Shown here piece by piece: positions 16,852 to 25,028 of a stretch of 64,000 nucleotides of DNA. Every line of letters starts with the position of its first letter. Within the stretch, counting starts at the first letter, position 1. Source of the stretch: Lysobacter prati (lineage in GTDB: Bacteria; Pseudomonadota; Gammaproteobacteria; Xanthomonadales; Xanthomonadaceae); contig NZ_VLNV01000002.1 in the NCBI RefSeq assembly GCF_009765215.1, forward strand, positions 57,391 to 121,390. The letters are read 5' to 3'. The notes under the pieces are model-generated. The model was not told the origin of the DNA, made no database searches, and saw only the letters and a list, made by a program, of their open reading frames with translations. The position numbers were made by a program, and so were the translations under genes.

Positions 16852-17289
16852 ATGCCACGGGGTGACAAATCCGCCTACACCGACAAGCAGAAGCGCCAGG
16901 CCGAACACATCGAAGACAGCGAACGGGAGCGCGGCAGGTCGGAGGAGACTGCCGAGCGCATCGCCTGGGCGACGGTCAACAAACAGGACGGCGGTGGCAA
17001 GAAGTCCGGCTCGGGCCGCAAGAGCGCGAAGAAGGTCGCAAAGAAGGCCACCAGGAAGGCTGCAACGAAGACCGCAAAGAAGGCCACCAGCAAGGTTGCC
17101 AAAAAGGCGACGAAGAAGGCCGCCGCTAAAAAGGCAGCTAAGCAACCCGCCAGGAAAGCGACAAAGAAGGTCGCAAAGAAGGCAACGAAGAAAGTCGCAA
17201 AAAAAACCGCGCGCAAGACACCGGCGCGAAAGACAGTACGCAAGCGGACGGCCAGCCGAGGGACGAGGTCGAACGGCGCGTCGCGATGA
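16852..17289 (+). CDS. Basic protein with histone H1-like Lys/Ala repeat tail ('plasmid stabilization' family N-terminus)
   Basis: A product of 145 residues. The N-terminal about 50 residues ('MPRGDKSAYTDKQKRQ', 'ERIAWATVNKQDGGG') match a small family in xanthomonads and relatives commonly labelled plasmid stabilization protein, without known biochemistry. The C-terminal about 95 residues are a low-complexity Lys/Ala/Thr tail built from KKATKK/KKVAKK-like repeats, as in histone H1 C-terminal domains and AlgR3/HctB-type proteins. It therefore probably binds DNA or RNA non-specifically. The ATG at 16852 has an excellent GGGGAGAGG site 6 nt upstream. The repeat DNA is locally A-rich for this genome. 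Confidence 0.82.
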   Translation: MPRGDKSAYTDKQKRQAEHIEDSERERGRSEETAERIAWATVNKQDGGGKKSGSGRKSAKKVAKKATRKAATKTAKKATSKVAKKATKKAAAKKAAKQPARKATKKVAKKATKKVAKKTARKTPARKTVRKRTASRGTRSNGASR

Positions 17290-17407
17290 GGACGCACGGA
17301 GCGGTCCGGCCGTCGTCCTGACCACCGGCATTCCCGCGCGGCTGAAAGGGCTGGTCGCAGCGCGGGGCCTGAGCCAGAATCTGCCTGTTCATCTAAGGGG
17401 GTAAGTC

Positions 17408-18442
17408 GTGTCGAAGTCACGCCTGTCGCAATCGCGCCTTTCCAGGGCACACAAATGGTCGTTCGCCCTGCTCTCGTCGGCGTTGCTGCTGGCGGTCTCC
17501 GCAGCCGGCGCCGCCGAACCCGAACCGGCTGCTGCCGCGCCCAAGCCGCGCTCGATGCAGGAGATCCTCGATGCGTCCGCGCCGTCGGACTGGCGCGTCC
17601 CGGACCCGAAGAACACCCTCTACCTTGATCTCGACAGCGGCCAGGTCGTGATCGAACTGGCGCCGGCATTCGCACCGGCGCACGTGGCCAACATCCGCGC
17701 CATGGCCAAGAACGGCTATTGGAACGGGATGAGCATCAACCGTTCGCAGGACAACTTCGTCGTCCAGTGGGGCGACCCGGCCGAGGAAGACAAGGACCGC
17801 AAGCCGCTGGGCCGCGGCACCAAGGCCAAGCTGCCGACGGAGTTCGCGCGCAAGTCCGACGGACTGCCATTCGATCGCCTGCCCGACGTCGATGGCTGGG
17901 CACCGCAGGTCGGCTTCTCCAACGGCTTCCCGGCCGGTCGCGATCCGACCACCAACACCGCCTGGATGGCGCACTGCTACGGCGCCGTCGGCGCCGGTCG
18001 CGATGTCGCCGCCGATTCCAGCAACGCCACCGAACTGTATGTCGTCACTGGCCAGTCGCCGCGCCAGCTCGACCGCAACATCACCCTCGTCGGCCGCGTG
18101 ATCAAGGGCATGGAGCTACTGTCGGTGCTGCCGCGCGGCACCGGCCCGCTGGGCTTCTACGAGCAGCCTTCGCAGCGCACGCCGATCCGGTCGGTGCGCC
18201 TGGCCGCAGATGTGCCGAAGAAGGACCGCGTCGCGATCGAACTGCTGCGCACCGACACGCCGCTGTTCACCGACCTGGTCGAGTCGCGCCGCAACCGCCG
18301 CGACGAGTGGTACAAGCACATGGCCGGTCATATCGACCTGTGCAACGTGCCGCTGCCCACGCGCGCACCGCCGCCGAAGCCGGTGAAGCCGGCAGCGGCA
18401 CCGAAGGCGAAGGCCAAAGCGAAGGCGAAGACGAAGCGCTAA
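17408..18442 (+). CDS. Periplasmic cyclophilin-type peptidyl-prolyl isomerase
   Basis: A product of 344 residues with a signal peptide (about 15-36, cleavage after 'AGA'). The cyclophilin domain runs about 65-265: '[27 protein letters not shown]', read in parts, is the opening strand pair, and '[14 protein letters not shown]' is the variant of the active-site FxxxxxxFxxQ(G/W)GD block. The C-terminus is a Pro/Lys/Ala-rich tail ('[12 protein letters not shown]'). It probably assists folding of exported proteins. The start is GTG at 17408 with GGGGG upstream. It is followed by REP-like and nested palindromic repeats. Confidence 0.88.
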   Translation: MSKSRLSQSRLSRAHKWSFALLSSALLLAVSAAGAAEPEPAAAAPKPRSMQEILDASAPSDWRVPDPKNTLYLDLDSGQVVIELAPAFAPAHVANIRAMAKNGYWNGMSINRSQDNFVVQWGDPAEEDKDRKPLGRGTKAKLPTEFARKSDGLPFDRLPDVDGWAPQVGFSNGFPAGRDPTTNTAWMAHCYGAVGAGRDVAADSSNATELYVVTGQSPRQLDRNITLVGRVIKGMELLSVLPRGTGPLGFYEQPSQRTPIRSVRLAADVPKKDRVAIELLRTDTPLFTDLVESRRNRRDEWYKHMAGHIDLCNVPLPTRAPPPKPVKPAAAPKAKAKAKAKTKR

Positions 18443-18465
18443 TCCCCCACGCCCGACTCCTCACC

Positions 18466-18492
18466 CCGTCATCCCGGCGCAGTCGGGATGAG
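18466..18492. repeat. REP-like palindrome (degenerate)
   Basis: CCGTCATCCCGGCGCAGTCGGGATGAGG-type unit 24 nt after the cyclophilin stop codon; arms ATCCCG/CGGGAT. Confidence 0.6.
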
Positions 18493-18543
18493 GTGTTGCA
18501 GCGTTTTTCAGGCGCTATCGAAGACCGAGCAACAAAATCGCAG

Positions 18544-18656
18544 AGCGTCGTCCGCCGGGCCGGGGATTGCGCAGCAGTGGGCCATGGATGGCCCACGCCC
18601 CGCCTTCGGACAGGATGTCCGACGAAGGGGCGGAGCAATCCCCGGGTCGGCGGACG
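18544..18656. repeat. 113-bp nested palindromic element, copy B
   Basis: Same length and nearly same sequence as 5683-5795 (three differences seen by eye), with the outer inverted repeat CGTCCGCC.../...GGCGGACG and the internal GTGGGCC/GGCCCAC and CGGACA/TGTCCG hairpins. Like copy A it lies in a convergent gap (cyclophilin + / speG -) and is flanked by REP-like units. Confidence 0.85.
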
Positions 18657-18701
18657 ACGCCACGACGGAGCAGGAACCCTCGCAAAGGCGAGGTCAAGAT
18701 G

Positions 18702-18778
18702 GATCCCGGCGTTCGCCGGGATGACGGTGACGATGCTGACGACTTACGGGCCTGGGTCCCGGCGTTCGCCGGGACGAC
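18702..18778. repeat. REP-like palindromes (two units)
   Basis: ATCCCGGCGTTCGCCGGGAT plus GACGG (18702-18727) and GTCCCGGCGTTCGCCGGGAC plus GAC (about 18756-18778), the second ending just before the speG stop codon. Confidence 0.85.
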
Positions 18779-18782
18779 AAGC

Positions 18783-19346
18783 CTACGGCGCAGTCCGCTC
18801 GTGCCTGGGTTCGCGATTGAGCGCCTCGTCCTGGAACAGGCACATCCGCACCACGTCGTGGTAGCGGCCATCGCTGAAGAACTCGTCGATCAGCACGCCC
18901 TCGCGGCGAAATCCCGCTTCGTCGTAGATCCTGATCGCACGGTCATTGTCGATGTCGACCAGCAGGTAGAGCTTGTAAAGATTGAGCACGCGGAAGGCGT
19001 AGCTGATCGCCAGCCGCGTCGCCTCGCGTGCATAGCCGTGGTTCTGCTGCTCGGGCGAGATCATGATCAGGAACTCGGCACGCCGGTGCAGGTGGTCGAT
19101 CTCCACCAGCTCCACCAGTCCGACGCGTTCATGGGCGCCATCCTCGACGATGAAGCGTCGCTCCGACTGATCATGGATGTGCTTGCGATACAGCTCCTCC
19201 AACTCGACGAACGATTCGTACGGCTCTTCGAACCAGTAGCCCATGATGCTGCGATTGTTGTTGAGCACGTGGACGAAATGCAGGTCGCCGCGCTCGAGCG
19301 GCCGCAGGGTTACGCCAGTGGGCGGAGTTCTGGTGTCGATATCCAT
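18783..19346 (-). CDS. speG: Spermidine N1-acetyltransferase SpeG
   Basis: Acetylates spermidine and spermine with acetyl-CoA to relieve polyamine toxicity. The 187-residue GNAT protein follows E. coli SpeG nearly throughout: '[15 protein letters not shown]', '[17 protein letters not shown]', '[14 protein letters not shown]', '[18 protein letters not shown]', '[10 protein letters not shown]' and '[18 protein letters not shown]' are all recognisable blocks. SpeG forms a dodecamer in the cytoplasm with an allosteric polyamine site. It is a single gene converging on the cyclophilin gene, with repeats after its stop. Confidence 0.94.
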   Translation of the reverse strand: MDIDTRTPPTGVTLRPLERGDLHFVHVLNNNRSIMGYWFEEPYESFVELEELYRKHIHDQSERRFIVEDGAHERVGLVELVEIDHLHRRAEFLIMISPEQQNHGYAREATRLAISYAFRVLNLYKLYLLVDIDNDRAIRIYDEAGFRREGVLIDEFFSDGRYHDVVRMCLFQDEALNREPRHERTAP

Positions 19347-19472
19347 GGCGGCAACCCTACTCCATCACCGTGACGCCATCACGCGCCATCAGGACGCAGC
19401 CGGCGCGCCATCACGCCGTCTTATCCCGCCGCTCAATAGCCTCACAGGCGCCCCATCCGAAAGGCCCCCGCC

Positions 19473-19766
19473 ATGCCCTTGATGCGTCTACGAGTGACCG
19501 GCAGCGACGACAGCGTCCGCGCCATCAGTAACCTCCTCACCAGCCTCGACGGCATCGAACACATCGAGGAGGTGGACGACCTGATGTCGCACCTGGACGA
19601 CGACGATTCGAGTTCGGCCGGCCTTGTCGACGACCAGGGGCCGGGGCAGCACGCATTGGAGATCGAGGCCCCCAACCTGGCCACCGCGGCGCGGGTGCGC
19701 GACGCGGTCGAAGCGCTCGCGTTCGATCTCGACGTGCTGGTGGAGTTCGATACCGAAGAGGACTGA
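19473..19766 (+). CDS. Conserved hypothetical acidic protein
   Basis: A 97-residue acidic protein ('MPLMRLRVTGSDDSVRA', 'DDLMSHLDDDDSSSAGLVDD', 'FDLDVLVEFDTEED'). It reads like a small alpha/beta domain interrupted by an acidic loop (about 35-55); the opening strand 'RLRVTGSDDSVRAISNLL' and the closing 'AVEALAFDLDVLVEF' recall an ACT- or ferredoxin-like fold, but this is only impression. I do not recognise a family with known function. It is a single gene between divergent speG and the convergent DUF2785 gene. Confidence 0.7.
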   Translation: MPLMRLRVTGSDDSVRAISNLLTSLDGIEHIEEVDDLMSHLDDDDSSSAGLVDDQGPGQHALEIEAPNLATAARVRDAVEALAFDLDVLVEFDTEED

Positions 19767-19784
19767 GCCTGGCGGCATCGGCCG

Positions 19785-20672
19785 TCAGGGCATCGCCTTG
19801 AGCGCGGCGGTCACGCCCGGCAGCAGCGTCCTGACGCGCGGGTCGGTGGACAGATCGGCCTCGACGTAGACCGCCTCCAGGAACGCGCTCAGATCGTGCC
19901 GGCGCGCAAGCCAGGCGCTGTCGCGCCATGCCAGTGCCGGATCGCCGAGCCGGGGCAACAGTGCATTGAACCAGGCCAACCAGGCCGCCTCGTCGCGGAC
20001 ACCGCGCTGCGCCGCATACACCAGTGGCGCCGCCATCCGCTGCGGCTCGCCGAAGATGTAGGGATGGCCGCTGGCGGGCACCACCTGCACCGCCACCGCA
20101 TCGACGATGCGGTTCAACTGCGGTCCGTCCAGTGCCGGATTCAGGCTCAGCTGCATCAGCCAGTCGGCGCCGTGGGCCACGCCGTGGCGCCAGCCGACGC
20201 CGGCCTCGAAGCCGCGGTAGTCGCGTACCGATTCGAAGTACGCCACCGCGCGCACCACCATCGTCGCCCGCTCCGCCGGCGTCATCCATGGCGTGGTGCG
20301 GTCGGTGCGTGCGACCTCGGCGAGCACCAGCGCCGCGAACGGCCAACGCACGCCCTCGGGATCGGGCTCGGACAGCATCGCGTACAGGCGCTCGCGCATC
20401 GGACGCAGCGTCTCCGGCGCCAGTTCGCCCTTGCGCATCCACGCCGCCAGTGCCTCGTAGGCGATGCCGTCGCGCAGTTGCGGATCGGTTTGGCCGAGGC
20501 AGTCCAGCAGTGCCATGGCCAGCGTCGAGCGCTCGCCGGCATCGGCGATCACGAACTGCGACTGTTTCAGCGCATCGAGCTTTTCCATGCTCCAACCGTC
20601 GGGCGGGCACGTGCCTGCGAACGCCTGCGTCGATGCGACTGCCAGCGTCATTGCCAAAACCATCGCGCGCAT
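19785..20672 (-). CDS. DUF2785 family periplasmic protein
   Basis: A product of 295 residues with a signal peptide (cleavage about after residue 19, 'AFA'). The diagnostic DUF2785 block 'VRDYRGFEAGVGWRHGVAHGAD' (in parts, about 150-172) is present, and the rest is helical and Ala/Leu-rich, consistent with an alpha-helical repeat fold. The biochemical role of the family is unknown. Its start lies one base from the stop of the DUF4349 lipoprotein gene upstream, so both are almost certainly one operon. Confidence 0.82.
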   Translation of the reverse strand: MRAMVLAMTLAVASTQAFAGTCPPDGWSMEKLDALKQSQFVIADAGERSTLAMALLDCLGQTDPQLRDGIAYEALAAWMRKGELAPETLRPMRERLYAMLSEPDPEGVRWPFAALVLAEVARTDRTTPWMTPAERATMVVRAVAYFESVRDYRGFEAGVGWRHGVAHGADWLMQLSLNPALDGPQLNRIVDAVAVQVVPASGHPYIFGEPQRMAAPLVYAAQRGVRDEAAWLAWFNALLPRLGDPALAWRDSAWLARRHDLSAFLEAVYVEADLSTDPRVRTLLPGVTAALKAMP

Positions 20673-20673
20673 G

Positions 20674-21459
20674 TCAGCGCCCTCCCCGTCGGCGCAGGCG
20701 CCGCCACAACCACACCGCCACCAGCACCACCAGCCCCAGCGGGATCAGGAACGCGGCGGCGCGGATGGTCCATGCAGTGCCCATGGCCAGGGTCTGCCCG
20801 AAATCCCGCAGAGCCTGGCCGATCTCGCTGCGACCGCTCTGTCCGGCCGGCGGCAGGAACGAGATCGTCAGTTTCTGTGTGTCGATGCGCATGCGGTGCT
20901 GCGCGCCTTCCTGCTCGGCCGCCTGCAACTGCGCTTCCACTTCGGCCAGTTGCCGCGAGAGCGCGATCATGTCGGCGACGGCGAGGTCGCGTCGCTGCTG
21001 GAAGGCCTGGAGCTGGGTGCGTTCGTTCTGCAATCGCTGGCGCTGCAGGTCGTTGTCGCGCACGACCACGGCCAGGTCTTCGGCATGCGTGCGGCGATGG
21101 CCGATCTCGCCGTCCTTGCCGGCCAGGGAAATCAGCGGCTCGACGCCAGCCGGCACCACGCGCACGGTCAGGCTGGCACTGCGCGTATCGCCGGCCTGCT
21201 GGTCGACATCGAGCACGGTGCACTCACCCACGCGCTGCTGGCTGCAGGCATCTCGCACGGCCTGCAGCCGCGGCGGAATCTGTTCGGCATCCAGCCAGAC
21301 GACGACGTTGTGTTCGTAGGCCAGCATGGAGCCGGCGCGGTTGGCGGTGGCCTGCGCGGGGCGCGAACCGCCCGCGTCCATGTCGCTGCGCTTTTGGCTG
21401 CAGGCCGCCAGCGCGACGACCACCGCCAGCATTGCAGGTACCACGAAACGAATGCGCAT
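20674..21459 (-). CDS. DUF4349 family lipoprotein with coiled coil and C-terminal membrane anchor
   Basis: A product of 261 residues: lipoprotein signal with lipobox L-A-A-C (Cys20), a domain with 'VVVWLDAEQIPPRLQAVRDACS' and 'GDTRSASLTVRVVPAGVEPL' (in parts), a heptad-like coiled coil (about 135-185, 'LQRQRLQNERTQLQAFQQRR...'), and one membrane helix near the C-terminus (about 230-252) ending in RRLRRR. This is the usual DUF4349 order. Role unknown; an envelope scaffold or sensor is plausible. It is co-transcribed with the DUF2785 gene. Confidence 0.82.
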   Translation of the reverse strand: MRIRFVVPAMLAVVVALAACSQKRSDMDAGGSRPAQATANRAGSMLAYEHNVVVWLDAEQIPPRLQAVRDACSQQRVGECTVLDVDQQAGDTRSASLTVRVVPAGVEPLISLAGKDGEIGHRRTHAEDLAVVVRDNDLQRQRLQNERTQLQAFQQRRDLAVADMIALSRQLAEVEAQLQAAEQEGAQHRMRIDTQKLTISFLPPAGQSGRSEIGQALRDFGQTLAMGTAWTIRAAAFLIPLGLVVLVAVWLWRRLRRRGGR

Positions 21460-21587
21460 CCCCGCCCCTTCTTGAATCGACGGCGCGAACTATGCCACGA
21501 GCCGGGCGGGGCTTCAGCCCGGAGCGACGGCAACAGGCCTATCATCGGCGCATGCCGGCGCAGCCGCCGGCAAACGATCGACAGCAG

Positions 21588-23843
21588 ATGACCGACAACA
21601 AGCCCATCGACCCGTACGACAAGCCCGCCGGCGGCTGGGACGCACTGAAGAGCTCCTGGCAGGCCCTGCGCGAGCAGCAGGTGCTGGTCAAGGGCGCCAA
21701 CACGCTGTTGCGTGCCAACCAGCCGCGCGGCTTCGACTGCCCGGGTTGCGCCTGGCCGGACCGCAACGTGCACTCGACGTTCGAGTTCTGCGAGAACGGC
21801 GTCAAGGCGGTTGCCAACGAGGCGACGTCGAAGCGGGTGACGCGTGACTTCTTCGCCGAAAACAGCGTCAGCGAGCTGGCGCAGTGGGAGGATCGCCTGC
21901 TCGAAGCGCAGGGCCGCCTGACCGAGCCGATGGTCTACGACGCGGGCAGCGACCATTACCGTCCGATCGACTGGGACGGCGCGTTCGCGATGGTGTCGGA
22001 TGCCCTCAATGCGTTGCCGTCTCCCGACGAGGCGATCTTCTACACCTCCGGTCGCACCTCCAACGAGGCGGCATTCCTCTATCAGCTGTTCGTGCGCGAG
22101 TACGGCACCAACAACCTGCCCGACTGTTCGAACATGTGCCACGAAGCGTCGGGCGTGGCGCTGACCGAGCAGCTGGGCAGTGGCAAGGGCTCGGTCACGC
22201 TGGAGGATTTCGAACACGCCGATGCGATCTTCATCTTCGGCCAGAACCCCGGCACCAACCATCCGCGCATGCTCGGCGAGCTGCGTACCGCGGCACGGCG
22301 CGGTTGCCGCATCGTCGTGTTCAATCCGCTGCGCGAACGCGGACTGGAACGGTTCGCCAACCCGCAGTCACCGGCCGAAATGCTCGGCGGCAGCGGCACC
22401 CGCATCGCCTCGGAGTACTACCAGCCGCGCATCGGCGGCGATCTCGCGGTGGCGACGGCACTGGCCAAGGTCGTGGTCGAGCGCGGCGCGGTCGATGCCG
22501 ACTTCATCGCCGCCCACACCAGCGGCTTCGAGCATTTCGCATCTTCGCTGCGTGCCTCTTCCTGGGACACGCTGGAAAGCGAGTCGGGCCTGACCCGCGC
22601 CGAACTCGAACTGGCCGCGCAGACGTACATCGACAGCCCGGCGACGATCCTGTGCTGGGGCATGGGGATCACCCAGCATGCGCGTAGCGTCGCCACGATC
22701 CAGATGCTGGCCAACCTGCTGCTCCTGCGCGGCAACATCGGTCGGCCCGGCGCAGGGCCCTGCCCAGTGCGCGGCCATTCCAATGTGCAGGGCGACCGCA
22801 CGATGGGGATCTACGAGCAGCCGTCGCCGGCGTTCCTCGACCGCCTCGGCGCCGAGTTCGACTTCCAGCCGCCGCGCGCGCACGGCCACGACACCATCGC
22901 CGCGATCGAAGCGATGCACGACGGCCGTGCCGGCGTGTTCTTCGCCATGGGCGGCAACTTCGCCGCGGCCACGCCCGACAGCGCGCGCGTCATCGAGGCG
23001 CTGCGCCGCTGCCAGCTCACCGTCCATGTCAGTACCAAGCTCAACCGCTCGCACCTGGTGCACGGGCACCAGGCGCTGATCCTGCCGTGCCTGGGGCGCA
23101 CCGAAATCGACCTGCAGGCCTCGGGCCCGCAGGCGGTGACGGTGGAGGACTCGATGAGCATGGTGCACCTGTCGTCGGGCATGAACCCGCCGGCTTCGGA
23201 CCAGCTGCTGTCGGAGCCGGCGATCGTCGCGCGCCTGGCCGCGGCGACGCTGCCGCAAAGCCGCACGCCATGGCTGTGGCTGGTGGAGGACTACGACCGC
23301 ATCCGCGATCGCATCGCCCGCGTCATCGACGGCTTCAGCGATTTCAATTCGCGCGTGCGCGCATCGGGCGGATTCCACCTGCGCCATCCGGGGCGCGAGC
23401 GGGAGTTCCCGACCGCCAGCGGCAAGGCGACGTTCCATGCCCATCCGCTGCTGCCGGCGAATGAAGGCAGGGGAACAGACGGCACGTTGTTCACCCTCAT
23501 GACAGTACGGTCGCACGACCAGTACAACACCACCGTCTATGGCCTCGATGATCGCTATCGCGGTGTGCACGGCCTGCGCCGCGTGTGTTTCATCAATGCC
23601 GCCGATCTCCGCCGTCACGGCTTCCATGACGGTGACCTGGTCGACATCACCTCGGTCTGGAGCGACGGCGAGCGCACGGTGAATGGATTCCGCCTGGTCG
23701 AGTACGACATCCCGGAAGGCTGCCTGGCCAGTTATTTCCCCGAAACCAACGCGCTCGTTCCGCTCGACCACCATGCCGAGCGCGCACGCACACCCGCATC
23801 GAAATCGATCCCGGTGCGTTTGCGCCGGAGCCCCGCGGCATGA
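21588..23843 (+). CDS. FdhF/YdeP-type molybdopterin oxidoreductase
   Basis: A Mo/W-bis-MGD oxidoreductase of 751 residues, closest in layout to E. coli YdeP (acid resistance) and formate-dehydrogenase-like alpha subunits. The N-terminal Fe-S ligands C51, C54 and C68 ('CPGCAWPD', 'CENGVKA'), the probable Mo ligand C184 in 'CSNMCHEAS', 'GQNPGTNHPRML', 'CWGMGITQHARS' and 'VRSHDQYNTTVYGLDDRYRG' (in parts) are the family blocks. A cysteine replaces the selenocysteine of FdhF. Substrate is not known for YdeP proteins. The ATG at 21588 was preferred over 21552 because homology begins there. It is followed by a small regulator-like gene and by fdhD, which supplies sulfur to such cofactors. Confidence 0.9.
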   Translation: MTDNKPIDPYDKPAGGWDALKSSWQALREQQVLVKGANTLLRANQPRGFDCPGCAWPDRNVHSTFEFCENGVKAVANEATSKRVTRDFFAENSVSELAQWEDRLLEAQGRLTEPMVYDAGSDHYRPIDWDGAFAMVSDALNALPSPDEAIFYTSGRTSNEAAFLYQLFVREYGTNNLPDCSNMCHEASGVALTEQLGSGKGSVTLEDFEHADAIFIFGQNPGTNHPRMLGELRTAARRGCRIVVFNPLRERGLERFANPQSPAEMLGGSGTRIASEYYQPRIGGDLAVATALAKVVVERGAVDADFIAAHTSGFEHFASSLRASSWDTLESESGLTRAELELAAQTYIDSPATILCWGMGITQHARSVATIQMLANLLLLRGNIGRPGAGPCPVRGHSNVQGDRTMGIYEQPSPAFLDRLGAEFDFQPPRAHGHDTIAAIEAMHDGRAGVFFAMGGNFAAATPDSARVIEALRRCQLTVHVSTKLNRSHLVHGHQALILPCLGRTEIDLQASGPQAVTVEDSMSMVHLSSGMNPPASDQLLSEPAIVARLAAATLPQSRTPWLWLVEDYDRIRDRIARVIDGFSDFNSRVRASGGFHLRHPGREREFPTASGKATFHAHPLLPANEGRGTDGTLFTLMTVRSHDQYNTTVYGLDDRYRGVHGLRRVCFINAADLRRHGFHDGDLVDITSVWSDGERTVNGFRLVEYDIPEGCLASYFPETNALVPLDHHAERARTPASKSIPVRLRRSPAA

Positions 23844-23853
23844 GCGTGCTGTC

Positions 23854-24090
23854 ATGAGCGAGGACACTGCGCTGGCGCTGCTGCAGTTGCTCGCGCACGA
23901 GGACGGGCAGTCGATCCACCGCGTCGCCAAGCGCCTGGGGCTGGGCCTGAGCGAACTGCAGCGACTGCTTTCGGCACTGGGCAGCGATCCGCGTTTCGAT
24001 GGCCTGGACCTGGTCGAGCAACGCGAGGATGGCGATCGCACCTTGTTGTGGCTCACCTCGCGCGGACGGCAGCTGTGCGGGACCGTGTAA
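23854..24090 (+). CDS. Small winged-helix-like protein between ydeP-like and fdhD genes
   Basis: A protein of 78 residues, 'MSEDTALALLQLLAHEDGQ' followed by 'SIHRVAKRLGLGLSELQRLL', which looks like a helix-turn-helix, then a wing-like 'DLVEQREDGDRTLLWLTSRG'. It lies 10 nt after the oxidoreductase and overlaps fdhD, so it belongs to the operon. It may regulate the operon or serve as an accessory factor; I know no characterised homologue. The start has no strong ribosome site and is probably coupled. Confidence 0.72.
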   Translation: MSEDTALALLQLLAHEDGQSIHRVAKRLGLGLSELQRLLSALGSDPRFDGLDLVEQREDGDRTLLWLTSRGRQLCGTV

Positions 24091-24893
24091 GCCAATCGCT
24101 CAGCGATGTGCAGGCGCTGCGCCTGCACGGCGACGCATGCACGCAGCACGACGACCGCGTCATCGTCGAAGCACCGGTGGCGCTGCTCTACAACGGCGAG
24201 CCGTTCGTGGTGATGATGGCCACGCCCGAATCGTTGCCGGACTTCGCCCTCGGCTTTGCCCTGAGCGAAGGCATCGTCGCCAGCGCCGAAGAGTTCCGCC
24301 TGGTCGATGTCGTCCGCCATGACGAAGGCATCGCCCTGCACGCCGCGATTCCGCAAGCGCGCTTCGACGCCCTGCAGGATCGGCGGCGCGGCCTCGAAGG
24401 CCGCAGTGGCTGCGGCTTGTGCGGGGTCGAATCGCTGCAGGCGGCGTTGCGTCCGGTGCCGCGCGTGGCGACGCCGACGCCGATCAGCGCTGCGGTGATC
24501 CATGTCGCGCTCGCAGCCCTCGCCGACCAGCAACCGCTCAACATGCACAGCGGCGGCGTGCATGCCGCGGGTTTCGCCCATGGCGGTGGGCTGCTGGTCC
24601 GCGAGGACGTCGGCCGTCATAACGCGCTCGACAAACTGATCGGCGCGATGGTGACGCAGGCACCGGCGCTGCGCGCGCAGGACGGCTTCCTGGTGATCAC
24701 CTCGCGGGCGTCGTACGAGATCGTGCACAAGGCCGCAACCGCGGGCATGGCGATAGTGGTGGCGATCTCTGCCCCCACCGACCTGGCCATCCGCACCGCC
24801 GAGGCCGCCGGCATCACCCTGGCGGCCTTCGCCCGCGGCGGGCAGCTCAACGTCTATGCCCACCCCGGCGGCATCGCCGCCGCCGGTACCTGA
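24075..24893 (+). CDS. fdhD: Formate dehydrogenase accessory sulfurtransferase FdhD
   Basis: Transfers sulfur from the cysteine desulfurase IscS to the bis-MGD cofactor so that formate dehydrogenases become active. The 272-residue product has the CxxC pair C113/C116 in 'GRSGCGLCGVESL', plus 'NMHSGGVHAAGFA' and 'VREDVGRHNALDKLIGA', all diagnostic. The GTG start at 24075 overlaps the previous gene by 16 nt; a GTG at 24048 is also possible. Its place after the YdeP-like oxidoreductase indicates that this enzyme needs FdhD-sulfurated cofactor. Confidence 0.93.
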   Translation: MRDRVSQSLSDVQALRLHGDACTQHDDRVIVEAPVALLYNGEPFVVMMATPESLPDFALGFALSEGIVASAEEFRLVDVVRHDEGIALHAAIPQARFDALQDRRRGLEGRSGCGLCGVESLQAALRPVPRVATPTPISAAVIHVALAALADQQPLNMHSGGVHAAGFAHGGGLLVREDVGRHNALDKLIGAMVTQAPALRAQDGFLVITSRASYEIVHKAATAGMAIVVAISAPTDLAIRTAEAAGITLAAFARGGQLNVYAHPGGIAAAGT

Positions 24894-25028
24894 GGCCCGG
24901 TCCGGGCCGTTTGCGACAGATTCGGCAAGGCAACCGGCGGCCCGACTCAACCAACGACCCATGCGGGCCAAGCGCCGCTGACGATATCCTGTGGGGATCG
25001 CGGCCTGCCGCCTGTTCCGAGACCTGCC

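Noticed and set aside
16852-17289. Toxin-antitoxin or plasmid partition function suggested by the common family label
   Set aside because: No partner gene and no toxin or antitoxin fold; the sequence shows only a small domain and a basic tail.
19896-21587. Plus-strand open frame leading into the YdeP-like gene, apparently a 564-residue N-terminal extension
   Set aside because: It is antisense to the DUF2785 and DUF4349 genes and has no domain; homology of the oxidoreductase begins at 21588.
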